This document shows positions 8,361-16,655 of a DNA stretch of 64,000 nt, piece by piece (the stretch's first letter is position 1; each line of letters starts with the position of its first letter). The notes below the pieces were generated by a model. It was not told where the DNA came from, ran no database searches, and saw only the letters and a program-made list of their open reading frames with translations. The DNA comes from Wagnerdoeblera intermedia (GTDB lineage: Bacteria; Pseudomonadota; Alphaproteobacteria; Rhodobacterales; Rhodobacteraceae): assembly GCF_042647465.1 (NCBI RefSeq), contig NZ_JBHRVN010000004.1. One strand, written 5' to 3'. The translations under genes and the position numbers were made by a program.

Positions 8361-9704
8361 TCAGAGGGCGGCGCCCATATCGATCTTCGAGCCGTCACTG
8401 AAGCGGCCAAAGCGGAAGCGCGACATATCATGCCCCGCCGCTCCGCCCGTGGCCATATCCGCCAGAATGCGGCCAAAGCCCGGGCCAATGCCGAAGCCAT
8501 GCCCCGCCATGCCGGTGGCCAGCATCACCCCGCCGATCCCCGGCACATGATCCACTATTGGCACCACATCGGGCATGGTGTCGATCATCCCTGCCCAGGT
8601 GGTGCGGAACTGCAGAGCCCGCGCCGCCGGAAAGGCGCGGATCAGTGCCTCTTTCGCCCGCTCAAGCGTGCGCAGATTGGGGCGCGGGTTCAGGATGCGC
8701 ATCCGCTCAAAAGGGCTTTCCCCGGTCCAGCGGCGGTTTGTCGACCAGGCATCGGGAAAGCCCTTCGGCGCAAAGAGCCCGAAATGGGTGGATTTGAAAT
8801 CCTGCTTCAGCGTCTGCAGATAGGGAAAGAAGCTCGCAAAGGCATTGGGGCCGATGAAGAAATCATGCTCAGACCCCGGCGCCAGCGTCAGCCCGCCATC
8901 CGCGCGGGTGCGAAAGGCATAGTCCCCGTCCGAATACCCCCCCGGGAAAAGCGAAGGGACCGGCGTGGTGGCTGCGACCGAGGACAGAACGGAGAGCTGC
9001 GGAAATTTCACCCGATGCTGACCAAGGAAGAGCCGCGACCAGGCCCCAGCCGCCACCAGAACCTGCGAGGTGGCAATCCGACCGGCCTCTGTCTCAACAC
9101 CGCTGACAGCGCCTGCACTGAAATCAAGCGCACGCACGGCGCAATGCTCCCGGATCACCACACCCAGAGAGCGTGCGAGTTCCGCCAGCACCGGCACCGC
9201 GACCCAAGGCTCTGCCCGCCCGTCAGAGGGCGTGATCAGACCGCCTGCGTAATCCACGGCCGCGCCCGGGGTCAGGCTTTGCATCTCTGATTTCGAGACC
9301 ATACGGCTGTCGACACCGAAAAGCTTTGCCTGTGCGAGCCAGCGTTCATAGCGGGCCATCGCCGCTTCGGTCCGCGCCGCTTTCAGAATGCCGGTGATGC
9401 GAAAGCCCAGACGGTCACCGCCGATCTCCTGGTCAAAGGCGCGCCAGTGACGGTTGGCCTCCATGACGATGGGCAGTTCGCCCAGATCGCGGCCCTGCTG
9501 GCGGATCCAGCCCCAGTTGCGCGACGACTGCTCGCCCGCAACCACGCCTTTCTCGCAGATCACCACCTTCAGCCCCTTGCGGGCGGCAAAGATGGCGGTG
9601 CTGACGCCGATCACACCGCCGCCCACGATCACCAGATCGCAGGCGGAGGGAAATTCGTCCCGAAACCGCAGAGCTGCCCCTTCGGTAAAGGGAAAGACTG
9701 TCAC
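8361..9704 (-). CDS. FAD-dependent amine/amino-acid oxidoreductase (DAO family)
   Basis: The 447-residue protein carries a dinucleotide-binding motif near the N-terminus (VIVGGGVIGVSTAIFAARKG, residues 25-44) and a C-terminal DAO-family block with GHGFGIGPGFGRILADM. This is the D-amino-acid/glycine/sarcosine oxidase-like fold, usually oxidising amines or imino acids. The GLITPSDGRAEPW segment is typical of the DadA/SoxB-like subgroup. The start is GTG 9704, overlapping the argE stop as GTGA, which suggests coupled translation. The substrate cannot be read from sequence, but linkage to ArgE hints at amino-acid or N-acyl amine catabolism. Confidence 0.85.
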   Translation of the reverse strand: MTVFPFTEGAALRFRDEFPSACDLVIVGGGVIGVSTAIFAARKGLKVVICEKGVVAGEQSSRNWGWIRQQGRDLGELPIVMEANRHWRAFDQEIGGDRLGFRITGILKAARTEAAMARYERWLAQAKLFGVDSRMVSKSEMQSLTPGAAVDYAGGLITPSDGRAEPWVAVPVLAELARSLGVVIREHCAVRALDFSAGAVSGVETEAGRIATSQVLVAAGAWSRLFLGQHRVKFPQLSVLSSVAATTPVPSLFPGGYSDGDYAFRTRADGGLTLAPGSEHDFFIGPNAFASFFPYLQTLKQDFKSTHFGLFAPKGFPDAWSTNRRWTGESPFERMRILNPRPNLRTLERAKEALIRAFPAARALQFRTTWAGMIDTMPDVVPIVDHVPGIGGVMLATGMAGHGFGIGPGFGRILADMATGGAAGHDMSRFRFGRFSDGSKIDMGAAL

Positions 9705-10861
9705 TTCTGCAACTCCGCAAGCAGACGGTCCATGAAGGCCTCTCCGGCAGCGAACTGCTCAAGCGAGATCCACTCATCGGGCTGATGCGCCTGGGCAATG
9801 TCGCCAGGGCCGCAGACCACGGTCGAATAGCCGCCCGCCACCTGGAACTGCCCGCCTTCGGTGCCGTAGCTCACGACGTTTTTCGCGTTATCCCCGGTCA
9901 GACGACGGGTCAGCTCTTCAGCCGCGCCGTTCACTTCCGGCGCGAGGGCCGGGACCAGGAACTGGGTGCTGCATTCGATGTAAGCCTCGGGGTGGATTTT
10001 GCGCATGCCTTCCGAGATGCGCTCGGCCTCGGCATAGACTTTGTCGCGCCATTCATTCTGATCCTCCCCCGGCACGGCGCGGACGCCGATTTTGAAGATG
10101 CAGTCTTTGGCGGTGATGTTATGGGCGGTGCCGCCTTCAATCATACCGACATGGAGCGTGGTGAAATGGGGATCAAAACCCTCCGCCAGCGGGTTTACGG
10201 GCTTTGCAGCATTGAGATCATTCTGCTCCGTGCACCACTGAATGAGCTTCGCCGCCTCATGAATGGCCGAGACGCCATAGGGCTGCAGCGAGGAGTGCAC
10301 CTCAAAGCCGTGAACATGCACATTGATGCCAAGGCCGCCTTTATGCGCGGTGACCACCTTCATCATCGAAGGCTCTCCCACCACGACGGCGGCGGCTTTC
10401 GGCAGATTGACCGAGGCCTCACGGGCAAGATCAGCGGCAGCGATACAGCCCACCTCTTCGTCATAGGAGAGCGCGATCTGAATCGGGCGTTTGAGCGGCA
10501 GCGATTTGCCCTTCACGAGCGCCGCCAGCGCAAGAGCATCAAAGCCCTTCATATCGCAGCAGCCGCGACCATAGAGCCTGCCGTCCTTCTCCGTCACCGT
10601 CCAGGGGTCGGTGGTCCAGGCCTGACCATCCACCGGCACGACATCGGTGTGACCTGAGAGCATGACACCGCCCTCAACCTCCGGACCGACCGAAGCATAG
10701 AGATGCGCTTTGGTGCCGCAGGGCGACATCAGACGGGTGGCAGAGATCCCCTCTCCGGCCAGATAGTCCTGCACCCAGTCAATCAGCGGCAGGTTGCTGT
10801 CGCGGCTGACGGTCGGGAAGGCCACAAGGCGGTCAAGAAGTTCACGGGCAGTAAGGGGCAT
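9701..10861 (-). CDS. argE: Acetylornithine deacetylase (M20 family)
   Basis: ArgE-type M20 metallohydrolase, 386 residues, hydrolysing N-acetylornithine or a related N-acyl amino acid. Metal-site motifs are visible: SGHTDVVPVDG (His, Asp), GRGCCDMKG (Asp) and SYDEEVGC (the catalytic Glu pair). A dimerisation domain follows with GLGINVHVHGFEVHSS. The ATG at 10861 begins MPLTARELLDRLVAFPTVSRDSN. The frame stays open much further upstream to 11758, but that part overlaps the divergent fur gene and is not plausible coding sequence. It shares a 174-base divergent intergenic region with fur. The exact substrate is uncertain because M20 enzymes vary. Confidence 0.85.
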   Translation of the reverse strand: MPLTARELLDRLVAFPTVSRDSNLPLIDWVQDYLAGEGISATRLMSPCGTKAHLYASVGPEVEGGVMLSGHTDVVPVDGQAWTTDPWTVTEKDGRLYGRGCCDMKGFDALALAALVKGKSLPLKRPIQIALSYDEEVGCIAAADLAREASVNLPKAAAVVVGEPSMMKVVTAHKGGLGINVHVHGFEVHSSLQPYGVSAIHEAAKLIQWCTEQNDLNAAKPVNPLAEGFDPHFTTLHVGMIEGGTAHNITAKDCIFKIGVRAVPGEDQNEWRDKVYAEAERISEGMRKIHPEAYIECSTQFLVPALAPEVNGAAEELTRRLTGDNAKNVVSYGTEGGQFQVAGGYSTVVCGPGDIAQAHQPDEWISLEQFAAGEAFMDRLLAELQK

Positions 10862-11035
10862 CAAAGCTCTCCGGCGGGTGTTCGGTTCGCGCTCAGGCTG
10901 TCTGCGCCCTGCGCAAAGGTCAAGCACCCGAATGCCGGATTGTCGCAGCGAGGCAAGGTCTTTGCAGTTGACGGGTTTTCGTGCAGCGCTGCCTGCGCTA
11001 TGGGCAGATAACCGTTCTGATCCGGGGGCCGCATC

Positions 11036-11455
11036 ATGGCAAAAAATCTTATCGCCCGCTGCGAGGCGAGCGGCATGCGTATGACCGGAGCGCGTCGTCT
11101 GATCGCGCAGGTCCTGGAGGCGGCGGAAGACCACCCGGATGTCGAAGAGCTGCATCGCCGCGCCATGGCACTCGATGCCCGGATCTCGCTGGCGACGGTC
11201 TACCGGACGGTGAAGCTTTTTGAAGAAACCGGCATCCTCGAGCGGCTGGAGTTCGGCGATGGCCGCGCCCGCTATGAAGACAGCGCCCGCGAGCATCATG
11301 ACCATCTGATCGACCTGACCACCGGGGAGGTGATCGAATTTGTCGACCCCGAAATTGAGGCCCTGCAGGAACAGATAGCCGCCAGACTGGGTTTCCGTCT
11401 GAAGGGGCACCGGCTGGAACTTTACGGCATTCGGATTTCGCATAAAAAATCCTGA
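11036..11455 (+). CDS. Fur family metalloregulator (Fur/Mur type)
   Basis: The 139-residue protein has the Fur winged-helix domain (MTGARRLIAQVLEAAEDHPDVEELH...ATVYRTVKLFEETGILE) and a C-terminal metal domain with EHHDHLIDLTTGEVIEF. It contains the histidine-rich sensory site, but no CxxC structural zinc motif and no cysteine in the C-terminal half. That fits alphaproteobacterial Fur proteins, many of which act as manganese regulators (Mur). Whether it senses Fe or Mn cannot be decided here. It is divergent from argE and 118 bases upstream of a FadL-type porin. Confidence 0.88.
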   Translation: MAKNLIARCEASGMRMTGARRLIAQVLEAAEDHPDVEELHRRAMALDARISLATVYRTVKLFEETGILERLEFGDGRARYEDSAREHHDHLIDLTTGEVIEFVDPEIEALQEQIAARLGFRLKGHRLELYGIRISHKKS

Positions 11456-11573
11456 GACTGCCGTGACGTCAGCCGCCCGGTTGACGTTTGGATACCCTTT
11501 GCGATCGCGCCGCTGCGCGGGAAGCTTGTCTGTGGCGAACAGGGGAGTGTTCGCCATTCCGGGGAGAGAAACC

Positions 11574-12677
11574 ATGAAAGCAAAATTTTGTGTTATCGCC
11601 GCCGCATCTGCACTGACCGCAGGCGGTGCCACCGCCGGCGGAATCGAGCGCACGGCGCAAAGCACCGCGATCCTCTTTGAACAGGGCCGCGTGGCAGAAC
11701 TCTCGCTGGGCGAGGTCAGCCCCTCGCTGTCGGGTATCGACCTTGCCGGTCGCGCCACAGGCAGCGTTGCGAAGGATTTCCTGAGCTTTGGCTTTGCTTA
11801 TAAGGCCGATCTGAACGATCAGCTGTCCTGGGCGGTTATCCTCGATCAGCCCTTCGGTGCGGATGTAACCTATCCGGCGACCGACTCGCTTCTGCTGGGC
11901 GGAACTTCGGCGAAAGCCGATGCCCGCGCGCTGACGGCGCTGATGCGCTATAAGCTCGGCAATGGCTTCTCCGTCCACGGCGGTCTGCGCCTGCAGCAGT
12001 CCAGCGCCTCGGTCAGCCTTGGCGGCCTGGCCTATGGGGGCCTGAGCGGCTATAACGTTGATCTCGATCGCGACACGGGACTGGGCTATGTCGTCGGCGC
12101 CGCCTGGGAGCGCCCGGATATCGCCGCACGGGTCGCGCTGACCTATAACTCTGAGATCAGCCACAAATACGACCCCCGCGAGACCTTCCCCGGGGCTGCA
12201 ACCCTGACCACGGCGAGCACTACGGTTAAAACCCCCCGCTCGCTGAATCTGGAGTTTCAGACCGGCGTGGCCGAAGATACCCTGCTCTTCGGCTCGGTCC
12301 GCTGGGTGAAGTGGAGCGAATTCCGTCTCGATCCGCAAAACTTCGTCCGCGCTTCGGGCGGCGGTCTGGTCAACCTGGAAGACAGCACCACCTGGACCCT
12401 CGGCGTCGGGCGGAAGTTCTCTGAGACCTGGGCAGGGTCGTTCTCGGTCAGCTATGAAAAGGCTGGAAACCGCCTCGTCTCGCCGCTCGCGCCGAGTGCG
12501 GGTCGCATGGGCGCAACCCTCGCTGCCGTCTATACCCGCGATGCGATGAAGATCACCACCGGCATCAACTACACCCGGCTTGGCAATGCATCGCCGCAGA
12601 CCGGAGGCGCCGCACGGGCGAATTTCACCGGTGGCAAGGCCCTGGGTGTCGGCATGAAAGTTGCCTTCAGCTTCTGA
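11574..12677 (+). CDS. FadL/OmpP1-type outer membrane transport protein
   Basis: The 367-residue protein starts at ATG 11574 behind a GGGGAGAG ribosome site, with a signal peptide MKAKFCVIAAASALTAGGATAG. The rest is rich in alternating hydrophobic strands with Gly and aromatic residues, and the chain ends in KVAFSF, whose terminal Phe is the outer-membrane barrel assembly signal. The GIERTAQSTAILFEQGR opening and the LNLEFQTGVAEDTLLFGSVRW strand fit the OmpP1/FadL/TodX family, which takes up hydrophobic molecules such as long-chain fatty acids. The substrate is unknown. A longer frame beginning at 11463 lacks support. An intrinsic terminator follows at 12702. Confidence 0.85.
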   Translation: MKAKFCVIAAASALTAGGATAGGIERTAQSTAILFEQGRVAELSLGEVSPSLSGIDLAGRATGSVAKDFLSFGFAYKADLNDQLSWAVILDQPFGADVTYPATDSLLLGGTSAKADARALTALMRYKLGNGFSVHGGLRLQQSSASVSLGGLAYGGLSGYNVDLDRDTGLGYVVGAAWERPDIAARVALTYNSEISHKYDPRETFPGAATLTTASTTVKTPRSLNLEFQTGVAEDTLLFGSVRWVKWSEFRLDPQNFVRASGGGLVNLEDSTTWTLGVGRKFSETWAGSFSVSYEKAGNRLVSPLAPSAGRMGATLAAVYTRDAMKITTGINYTRLGNASPQTGGAARANFTGGKALGVGMKVAFSF

Positions 12678-12701
12678 GACCAGGCATCAGGTGACACAGC
12701 T

Positions 12702-12730
12702 GGCCGCGGCAGAGATGTCGCGGCCTTCTT
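12702..12730 (+). terminator. Intrinsic terminator of the FadL-type gene
   Basis: GGCCGCG (12702-12708) pairs with CGCGGCC (12719-12725) around a 10-base loop and is followed by TTCTT. The central 22 bases recur exactly, inverted, at 12810-12831. Confidence 0.7.
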
Positions 12731-12805
12731 CGCACCCGGGCATCGTGCGGGTCTCATCCCCCTGCCCGCACCCAGGACCGCAATTCTGTCACCGGGCAGA
12801 ATGGC

Positions 12806-12835
12806 AAAAGCCGCGACATCTCTGCCGCGGCTTTT
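12806..12835. terminator. Bidirectional terminator hairpin
   Basis: AAAAGCCGCG (12806-12815) pairs with CGCGGCTTTT (12826-12835) around a 10-base loop. It has T/A tracts on both sides, so it can end minus-strand transcripts from the gene at 12855 as well as plus-strand read-through. Confidence 0.75.
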
Positions 12836-12854
12836 GAGAGAATTTCAGAAAATT

Positions 12855-13175
12855 TCAGAGCGGACGGCGCGCAACGGGGCGGCGCTGCTCATCACGACGC
12901 ACCGGGATCGGCACCAGCTGCTGGCGCAGACCACCACGCGGACCGCGCGGCTCATCCTCTGCCATCGCCATGATGCGGATCGCAAACTGCACACCTGCAA
13001 AAAGCGTCCCGGACCCCATGAAGATCATCAGCCCCGCGATCCAGCCCTGCGGGCTTTGCGTCACCAGACGACCAAGCCCTGCCACATCAGTCCAAAGCAT
13101 GGCGGCAAGGAACATCGCGGCAATGCCGAAGCCCGTGGCCACATTGATCAGATACATCCGGACAAGCTTCGGCAT
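12855..13175 (-). CDS. Small two-helix membrane protein
   Basis: A 106-residue protein begins at ATG 13175, behind GAGGAG at good spacing; an upstream start at 13190 is less likely. Two hydrophobic segments are visible (LINVATGFGIAAMFLAAMLW and WIAGLMIFMGSGTLFAGVQF), and the C-terminal tail is very basic and Arg/Pro-rich (RRDEQRRPVARRPL). The pattern predicts an inner-membrane protein with a cytoplasmic basic tail. I recall similar proteins in Rhodobacteraceae without assigned function. It reads into the bidirectional terminator at 12806 and is probably monocistronic. Confidence 0.7.
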   Translation of the reverse strand: MPKLVRMYLINVATGFGIAAMFLAAMLWTDVAGLGRLVTQSPQGWIAGLMIFMGSGTLFAGVQFAIRIMAMAEDEPRGPRGGLRQQLVPIPVRRDEQRRPVARRPL

Positions 13176-13278
13176 GGTGATTCTCCTCAACAGGTACCTG
13201 AAAGGTAATCGGAATTTTGCGCTGCGCCAGAGGTCACGTCAGGTCCGGAATACCGCAGGCCAATTCCCGCCGAAGCTG

Positions 13279-13995
13279 TCACAAAAGCCATCCGGCAAGG
13301 ATGGGGGCCAGAAAAGCCGTGGCAATGGCAGAAAGCCCCATGCCCGCGGCGGCAAAAGCCCCGGCAGTGTCATTGACCTGCAGGGCGCGGGCCGCGCCGA
13401 TGCCATGGGCCGCAACACCCACTGAGAAGCCCCGCGCCCGCCAGTCACGGATGCCAATCGCATTCATCAGCGGCGTCACCACCACCGCCCCGCAGATCCC
13501 GGTCAGGATCACCAGCACCGCCGTCAGCGTGGGCGAGCCGCCAAGGCTTTCAGAAACGCCAAGGGCCACCGGTGCGGTCGCCGATTTCGGCACCAGCGAG
13601 AGCAGCACCTGCCGCTCCAGCCCCATGGCTTCGCCAATCCATACTACCGTCAGCACCGAGGTAACGATCCCCGCCAGCAGCGCCCCGATCAGCGGCAGAG
13701 CCGCTTTGCGGATCCGGTGGACCTGGCCATAAAGCGGCACCGCAAGCGAAACCGTGGCCGGGCCCAGCATGAAGTGCACAAACTGCGCCCCCTCAAAATA
13801 AACCGGATAGGGCGTCGAGGTGGCCCAGAGCGTCGTGCCAAGGATCACCATGGCAATCAGCACCGGATTGACCAGCGGATTGCGCCCCGAAGCCCGGGAA
13901 GCCGCATCGCCCAGCACATAAGCCCCGAGCGTCAGCGTCAGCCACAACAGCGGGTCGCGCCCCAGGTAGCCCCAGATCTCTGCAAAATCAGTCAT
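13279..13995 (-). CDS. lrgB: LrgB/CidB family membrane protein
   Basis: The 238-residue polytopic membrane protein has the LrgB/YohK family signature: LLSLVPKSATAPVALGVSESLGG, the highly conserved KSxTxPxA-type loop, then AHGIGAARALQVNDTAGAFAAAGMGLSAI near the end. With LrgA/CidA it forms a holin/antiholin-like system that affects murein hydrolase export or overflow-metabolite transport. It overlaps lrgA by eight bases in the same transcript. The lrgAB pair sits at the 3' end of the ribB-ribH-nusB operon. Confidence 0.88.
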   Translation of the reverse strand: MTDFAEIWGYLGRDPLLWLTLTLGAYVLGDAASRASGRNPLVNPVLIAMVILGTTLWATSTPYPVYFEGAQFVHFMLGPATVSLAVPLYGQVHRIRKAALPLIGALLAGIVTSVLTVVWIGEAMGLERQVLLSLVPKSATAPVALGVSESLGGSPTLTAVLVILTGICGAVVVTPLMNAIGIRDWRARGFSVGVAAHGIGAARALQVNDTAGAFAAAGMGLSAIATAFLAPILAGWLL

Positions 13996-14341
13996 CGGTG
14001 CTCCCCGTCAGCTTTGCCAGTGCCAGAAAAGCAAAGACCCCGGCCAGCAGCGCCAGCACGGTGGAGCCGATGAGTGCCACCGCAATGCCCCAGCCCTGGT
14101 CACCCAGCGTGCCGATATGGCCGACAACGCCCACGCCGGCAGGAACGAAAAGCAAAGAGAGATGCTGCAGAATGCCCTGTCCTGCAGGGCGCACTTTTTC
14201 ATAAAGCGCAGGGGCCGTCAGCATGGCGATCAGCAGAAGCGCCATGCCCGCAACCGGACCCGGAACGGGCAGATGCAGGAGTTGCACAAGCACAACCCCT
14301 GCAAGCTGAAAGAGCAGGATCAGAGTGACCGAAAAGATCAT
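13988..14341 (-). CDS. lrgA: LrgA/CidA family holin-like protein
   Basis: A 117-residue protein with four hydrophobic segments and the CidA/LrgA signature: LQLAGVVLVQLLHLPVPGPVAGMALLL-type opening and HLSLLFVPAGVGVVGHIGTLG in the middle. It is the partner of the overlapping lrgB gene. It starts 17 bases after the nusB stop on the same strand, so it may be transcribed with the riboflavin/nusB genes. Known family roles are control of cell lysis and, in some bacteria, pyruvate or glycolate transport. The role here is undetermined. Confidence 0.87.
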   Translation of the reverse strand: MIFSVTLILLFQLAGVVLVQLLHLPVPGPVAGMALLLIAMLTAPALYEKVRPAGQGILQHLSLLFVPAGVGVVGHIGTLGDQGWGIAVALIGSTVLALLAGVFAFLALAKLTGSTDD

Positions 14342-14358
14342 CTGCCGATCTCCGCCGC

Positions 14359-14877
14359 TTATGCCTGGAAAACCTCGGGACGGGCTTCGCGCGCCATGTG
14401 ATCCAGCACGGCATTGACGAACTTCGGCTCTTTGCCATCGGCAAAGAAGGCTTTGGCCACGTCCACGAACTCGGTGATCACCACTTTCGGCGGCGTGCCG
14501 GGCATCAGAAGCTCAGCGCCCGCGGCGCGGAAGAGACCACGCAGCACCGGGTCGATCCGGTCGATCGGCCAGGCGGCCGCAAGGGCGCGGTCGGTCATCT
14601 GGTCGATCTTGGCCTGATAGTTCACGGCACCATCCACCAGAGCGCGGAAATGCGTCGCATCGCCGTCCGCGAATTCAGCGTCATCCAGCGTCATGCCAAA
14701 GCGGAACTGCTCAAACTCAGCGACCACACGCTCAACGGTCTGACCGCTGACTTCCATCTGGTAAAGTGCCTGCACCGCATAGAGGCGCGAGGTCGACTTC
14801 TGCTGACGCTTAGCTGCCTGAGCGGCCTTGCGGCGCTCTTCTTTGTTGCCTTCGGGCTTGCCGGTCTCAGTGCTCAT
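14359..14877 (-). CDS. nusB: Transcription antitermination factor NusB
   Basis: A 172-residue protein with an N-terminal Lys/Arg-rich extension followed by the NusB fold: SRLYAVQALYQMEVSG, VIDRALAAAWPIDRIDPVLRGLFRAAGAELL-like helices, and the conserved VVITEFVDVAKAFFADGKEPKFVNAVLD motif. NusB with NusE (S10) binds boxA RNA in rRNA operons and suppresses termination. The start overlaps the ribH stop by four bases. The ribH-nusB pairing is very widely conserved. Confidence 0.95.
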   Translation of the reverse strand: MSTETGKPEGNKEERRKAAQAAKRQQKSTSRLYAVQALYQMEVSGQTVERVVAEFEQFRFGMTLDDAEFADGDATHFRALVDGAVNYQAKIDQMTDRALAAAWPIDRIDPVLRGLFRAAGAELLMPGTPPKVVITEFVDVAKAFFADGKEPKFVNAVLDHMAREARPEVFQA

Positions 14878-15389
14878 GCGCGGAACCCCTCATCGGTGCG
14901 AAAGCCCACGCCACGCGGGGTGCCGGTCCATTTGCGTGCGAGCGCAATCAGATGCAGAGCCGCCATGGCCGCCCCGCCGCCTTTGTTCTGATCGTCGGGA
15001 CGGGCACGCACCAGGGCCTGCTCGTAATTCTCAACGGTCAGAATGCCATTGCCGATCAGCGCGCCCTGCAGCCCGAGCAGCGTGAGGCCGCGCGAGCTGT
15101 CGTTGCAGACGGTGTCGTAATGCGTGGTCTCGCCGCGCACAACGCAGCCGAGTGCGACATAGCCATCGTAGTTCGACAGCTTTTCCGCCATCGCAATCGC
15201 GGTCGGGATTTCCAGCGCGCCGGGCACTTCGATCAGATCGACCTCCGCCCCGCAGGCTTCCGCGGCCGCGCGGGCCCCGGCGACCTGAAAGTCGGCAATC
15301 TCTTTATAATACGGCGACACCACGATCAGCAGCTTAACGGGTTTGTCAAAAACCGGTGCCGGCAGGGTGTAGTGGGAAATCCCGGCCAT
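14874..15389 (-). CDS. ribH: 6,7-dimethyl-8-ribityllumazine synthase
   Basis: RibH condenses the ribityl-pyrimidine with 3,4-dihydroxy-2-butanone 4-phosphate, the penultimate step of riboflavin synthesis. The 171-residue protein has SPYYKEIADFQVAGA, VPGALEIPTAI, GCVVRGETTHYDTVCNDSSRGL (containing the catalytic His) and NGILTVENYEQA, all canonical. It lies two bases downstream of ribB and overlaps nusB. The enzyme usually assembles into pentamers or 60-mers. The C-terminal extension (KWTGTPRGVGFRTDEGFRA) is slightly longer than average. Confidence 0.96.
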   Translation of the reverse strand: MAGISHYTLPAPVFDKPVKLLIVVSPYYKEIADFQVAGARAAAEACGAEVDLIEVPGALEIPTAIAMAEKLSNYDGYVALGCVVRGETTHYDTVCNDSSRGLTLLGLQGALIGNGILTVENYEQALVRARPDDQNKGGGAAMAALHLIALARKWTGTPRGVGFRTDEGFRA

Positions 15390-15391
15390 GA

Positions 15392-16516
15392 TTACTCCTT
15401 GGGGATCGGGCGCGTGCCGGTGATGGTCAGGCCATAAGCCTCAAGACCCACCACTTTCGGACGCGCCGAATTGGTAACAAGCTCGATCTGCGTCAGACCA
15501 AGCGCGGACAGGATTTGTGCGCCGACGCCATACTGGCGCAGCGTATGGGGCGAAACCTCGCCCTCCTGAGCAAGCTTCATTGCGGTATCGCGCAGCAGAA
15601 CCACAGCGCCACGGCCCTCAGCCGCGATCAGCTTCATCGCAGCCCCCATCTCACCGGTGCGCTCGGGCGAGAGGCCCAGCACATCGGTCAGCGGGTCAAG
15701 CTGGTGGATGCGGACCAGAACCGGGTCCTCACTGATCAGATTGCCTTTGCTCAGAACAATATGTTCTGCGCCCTGGGTCTCATCGGTGAAGACGCGCATC
15801 ATCCAGTCGCCGCCAAAGCTGGAGGTGACCGGGCGCACGGCTTTCTCCTTCACGAGGTTGTCGTGACGGCGACGATAAGAGATCAGATCCGAAATCGTGC
15901 CAACCTTCAGCCCGTGCTTTTGCGCAAAAGCCACCAGATCGGGCAGACGCGCCATCGAGCCGTCATCATTCATGATCTCGCAGATCACGCCCGAGGCATT
16001 CAGACCGGCGAGACGGCTGATATCCACGGCCGCTTCGGTATGGCCTGCACGGACCAGAACACCGCCGTCGCGGGCGCGCAGAGGGAAGACGTGACCGGGG
16101 GTCGCGATATCGGCAGCCCCCCGGGTCGGGTCGATCGCCACCGCAATGGTGCGCGCACGATCATGCGCCGAGATCCCGGTGGTGACGCCTTCGCGAGCCT
16201 CAATCGACAGCGTGAAAGCAGTCTCATGGCGCGACGAGTTCTTCGGGCTCATCAGCGGCAGGCCAAGCGCATCGACGCGGGCTGCCGGCATCGCCAGACA
16301 GATCAGACCGCGACCATGGGTCGCCATGAAGTTCACAGCCTCGGGCGTGCACATCTGCGCCGGAATGACGAGATCACCCTCGTTTTCGCGGTCCTCGTGA
16401 TCGACCAGAATGAACATACGCCCGTTACGCGCATCTTCGATAATCGCTTCGATCGGAGAGATTGCCTCGCTCCAGTCGCGCTCTACCGGCCCAGGGGTCT
16501 CGAATTCGATGGCCAT
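15392..16516 (-). CDS. ribB: 3,4-dihydroxy-2-butanone 4-phosphate synthase with degenerate GTP cyclohydrolase II domain (RibBX type)
   Basis: The N-terminal half holds the DHBP synthase active site: DHEDRENEGDLVIPA, GLICLAM, and GHVFPLRARDGGVLVRAGHTEAAVDI. The C-terminal half aligns with GTP cyclohydrolase II in outline (VRIHQLDPLTDVLG, EGRGAVVLLRD, LRQYGVGAQIL), but the zinc-binding CDCG-type cysteines are absent. Cyclohydrolase activity is therefore not expected, and this fits the proteobacterial RibBX class. I chose ATG 16516 (374 residues, MAIEFETPG); ATG 16531 is the alternative. It is the first gene of the ribB-ribH-nusB run. I see no FMN riboswitch in the 125 bases upstream. Confidence 0.92.
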   Translation of the reverse strand: MAIEFETPGPVERDWSEAISPIEAIIEDARNGRMFILVDHEDRENEGDLVIPAQMCTPEAVNFMATHGRGLICLAMPAARVDALGLPLMSPKNSSRHETAFTLSIEAREGVTTGISAHDRARTIAVAIDPTRGAADIATPGHVFPLRARDGGVLVRAGHTEAAVDISRLAGLNASGVICEIMNDDGSMARLPDLVAFAQKHGLKVGTISDLISYRRRHDNLVKEKAVRPVTSSFGGDWMMRVFTDETQGAEHIVLSKGNLISEDPVLVRIHQLDPLTDVLGLSPERTGEMGAAMKLIAAEGRGAVVLLRDTAMKLAQEGEVSPHTLRQYGVGAQILSALGLTQIELVTNSARPKVVGLEAYGLTITGTRPIPKE

Positions 16517-16655
16517 GTCTGCGTCCCGCATTGTTGCTATGCCCGAGATAGCGCAGCAGTTGCGGGGATACCAGAGGCTTTGCCGCTGTTTCCCGCCTTG
16601 ACCTTGGCGGCATCGCGGCGCATCGGAGCGGCGGAAACAGTGTGCAGGTGAGCCT

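Noticed and set aside
10862..11758. N-terminal extension of argE to about 685 residues
   Set aside because: The extension lies antisense to the intact fur gene and the FadL upstream region and has no family similarity. The normal ArgE start is at 10861.
16517..16655. FMN riboswitch before ribB
   Set aside because: The 139 bases between ribB and the divergent transporter show none of the conserved FMN-aptamer elements (such as the AGGGUGAAAUUCCC-like core).
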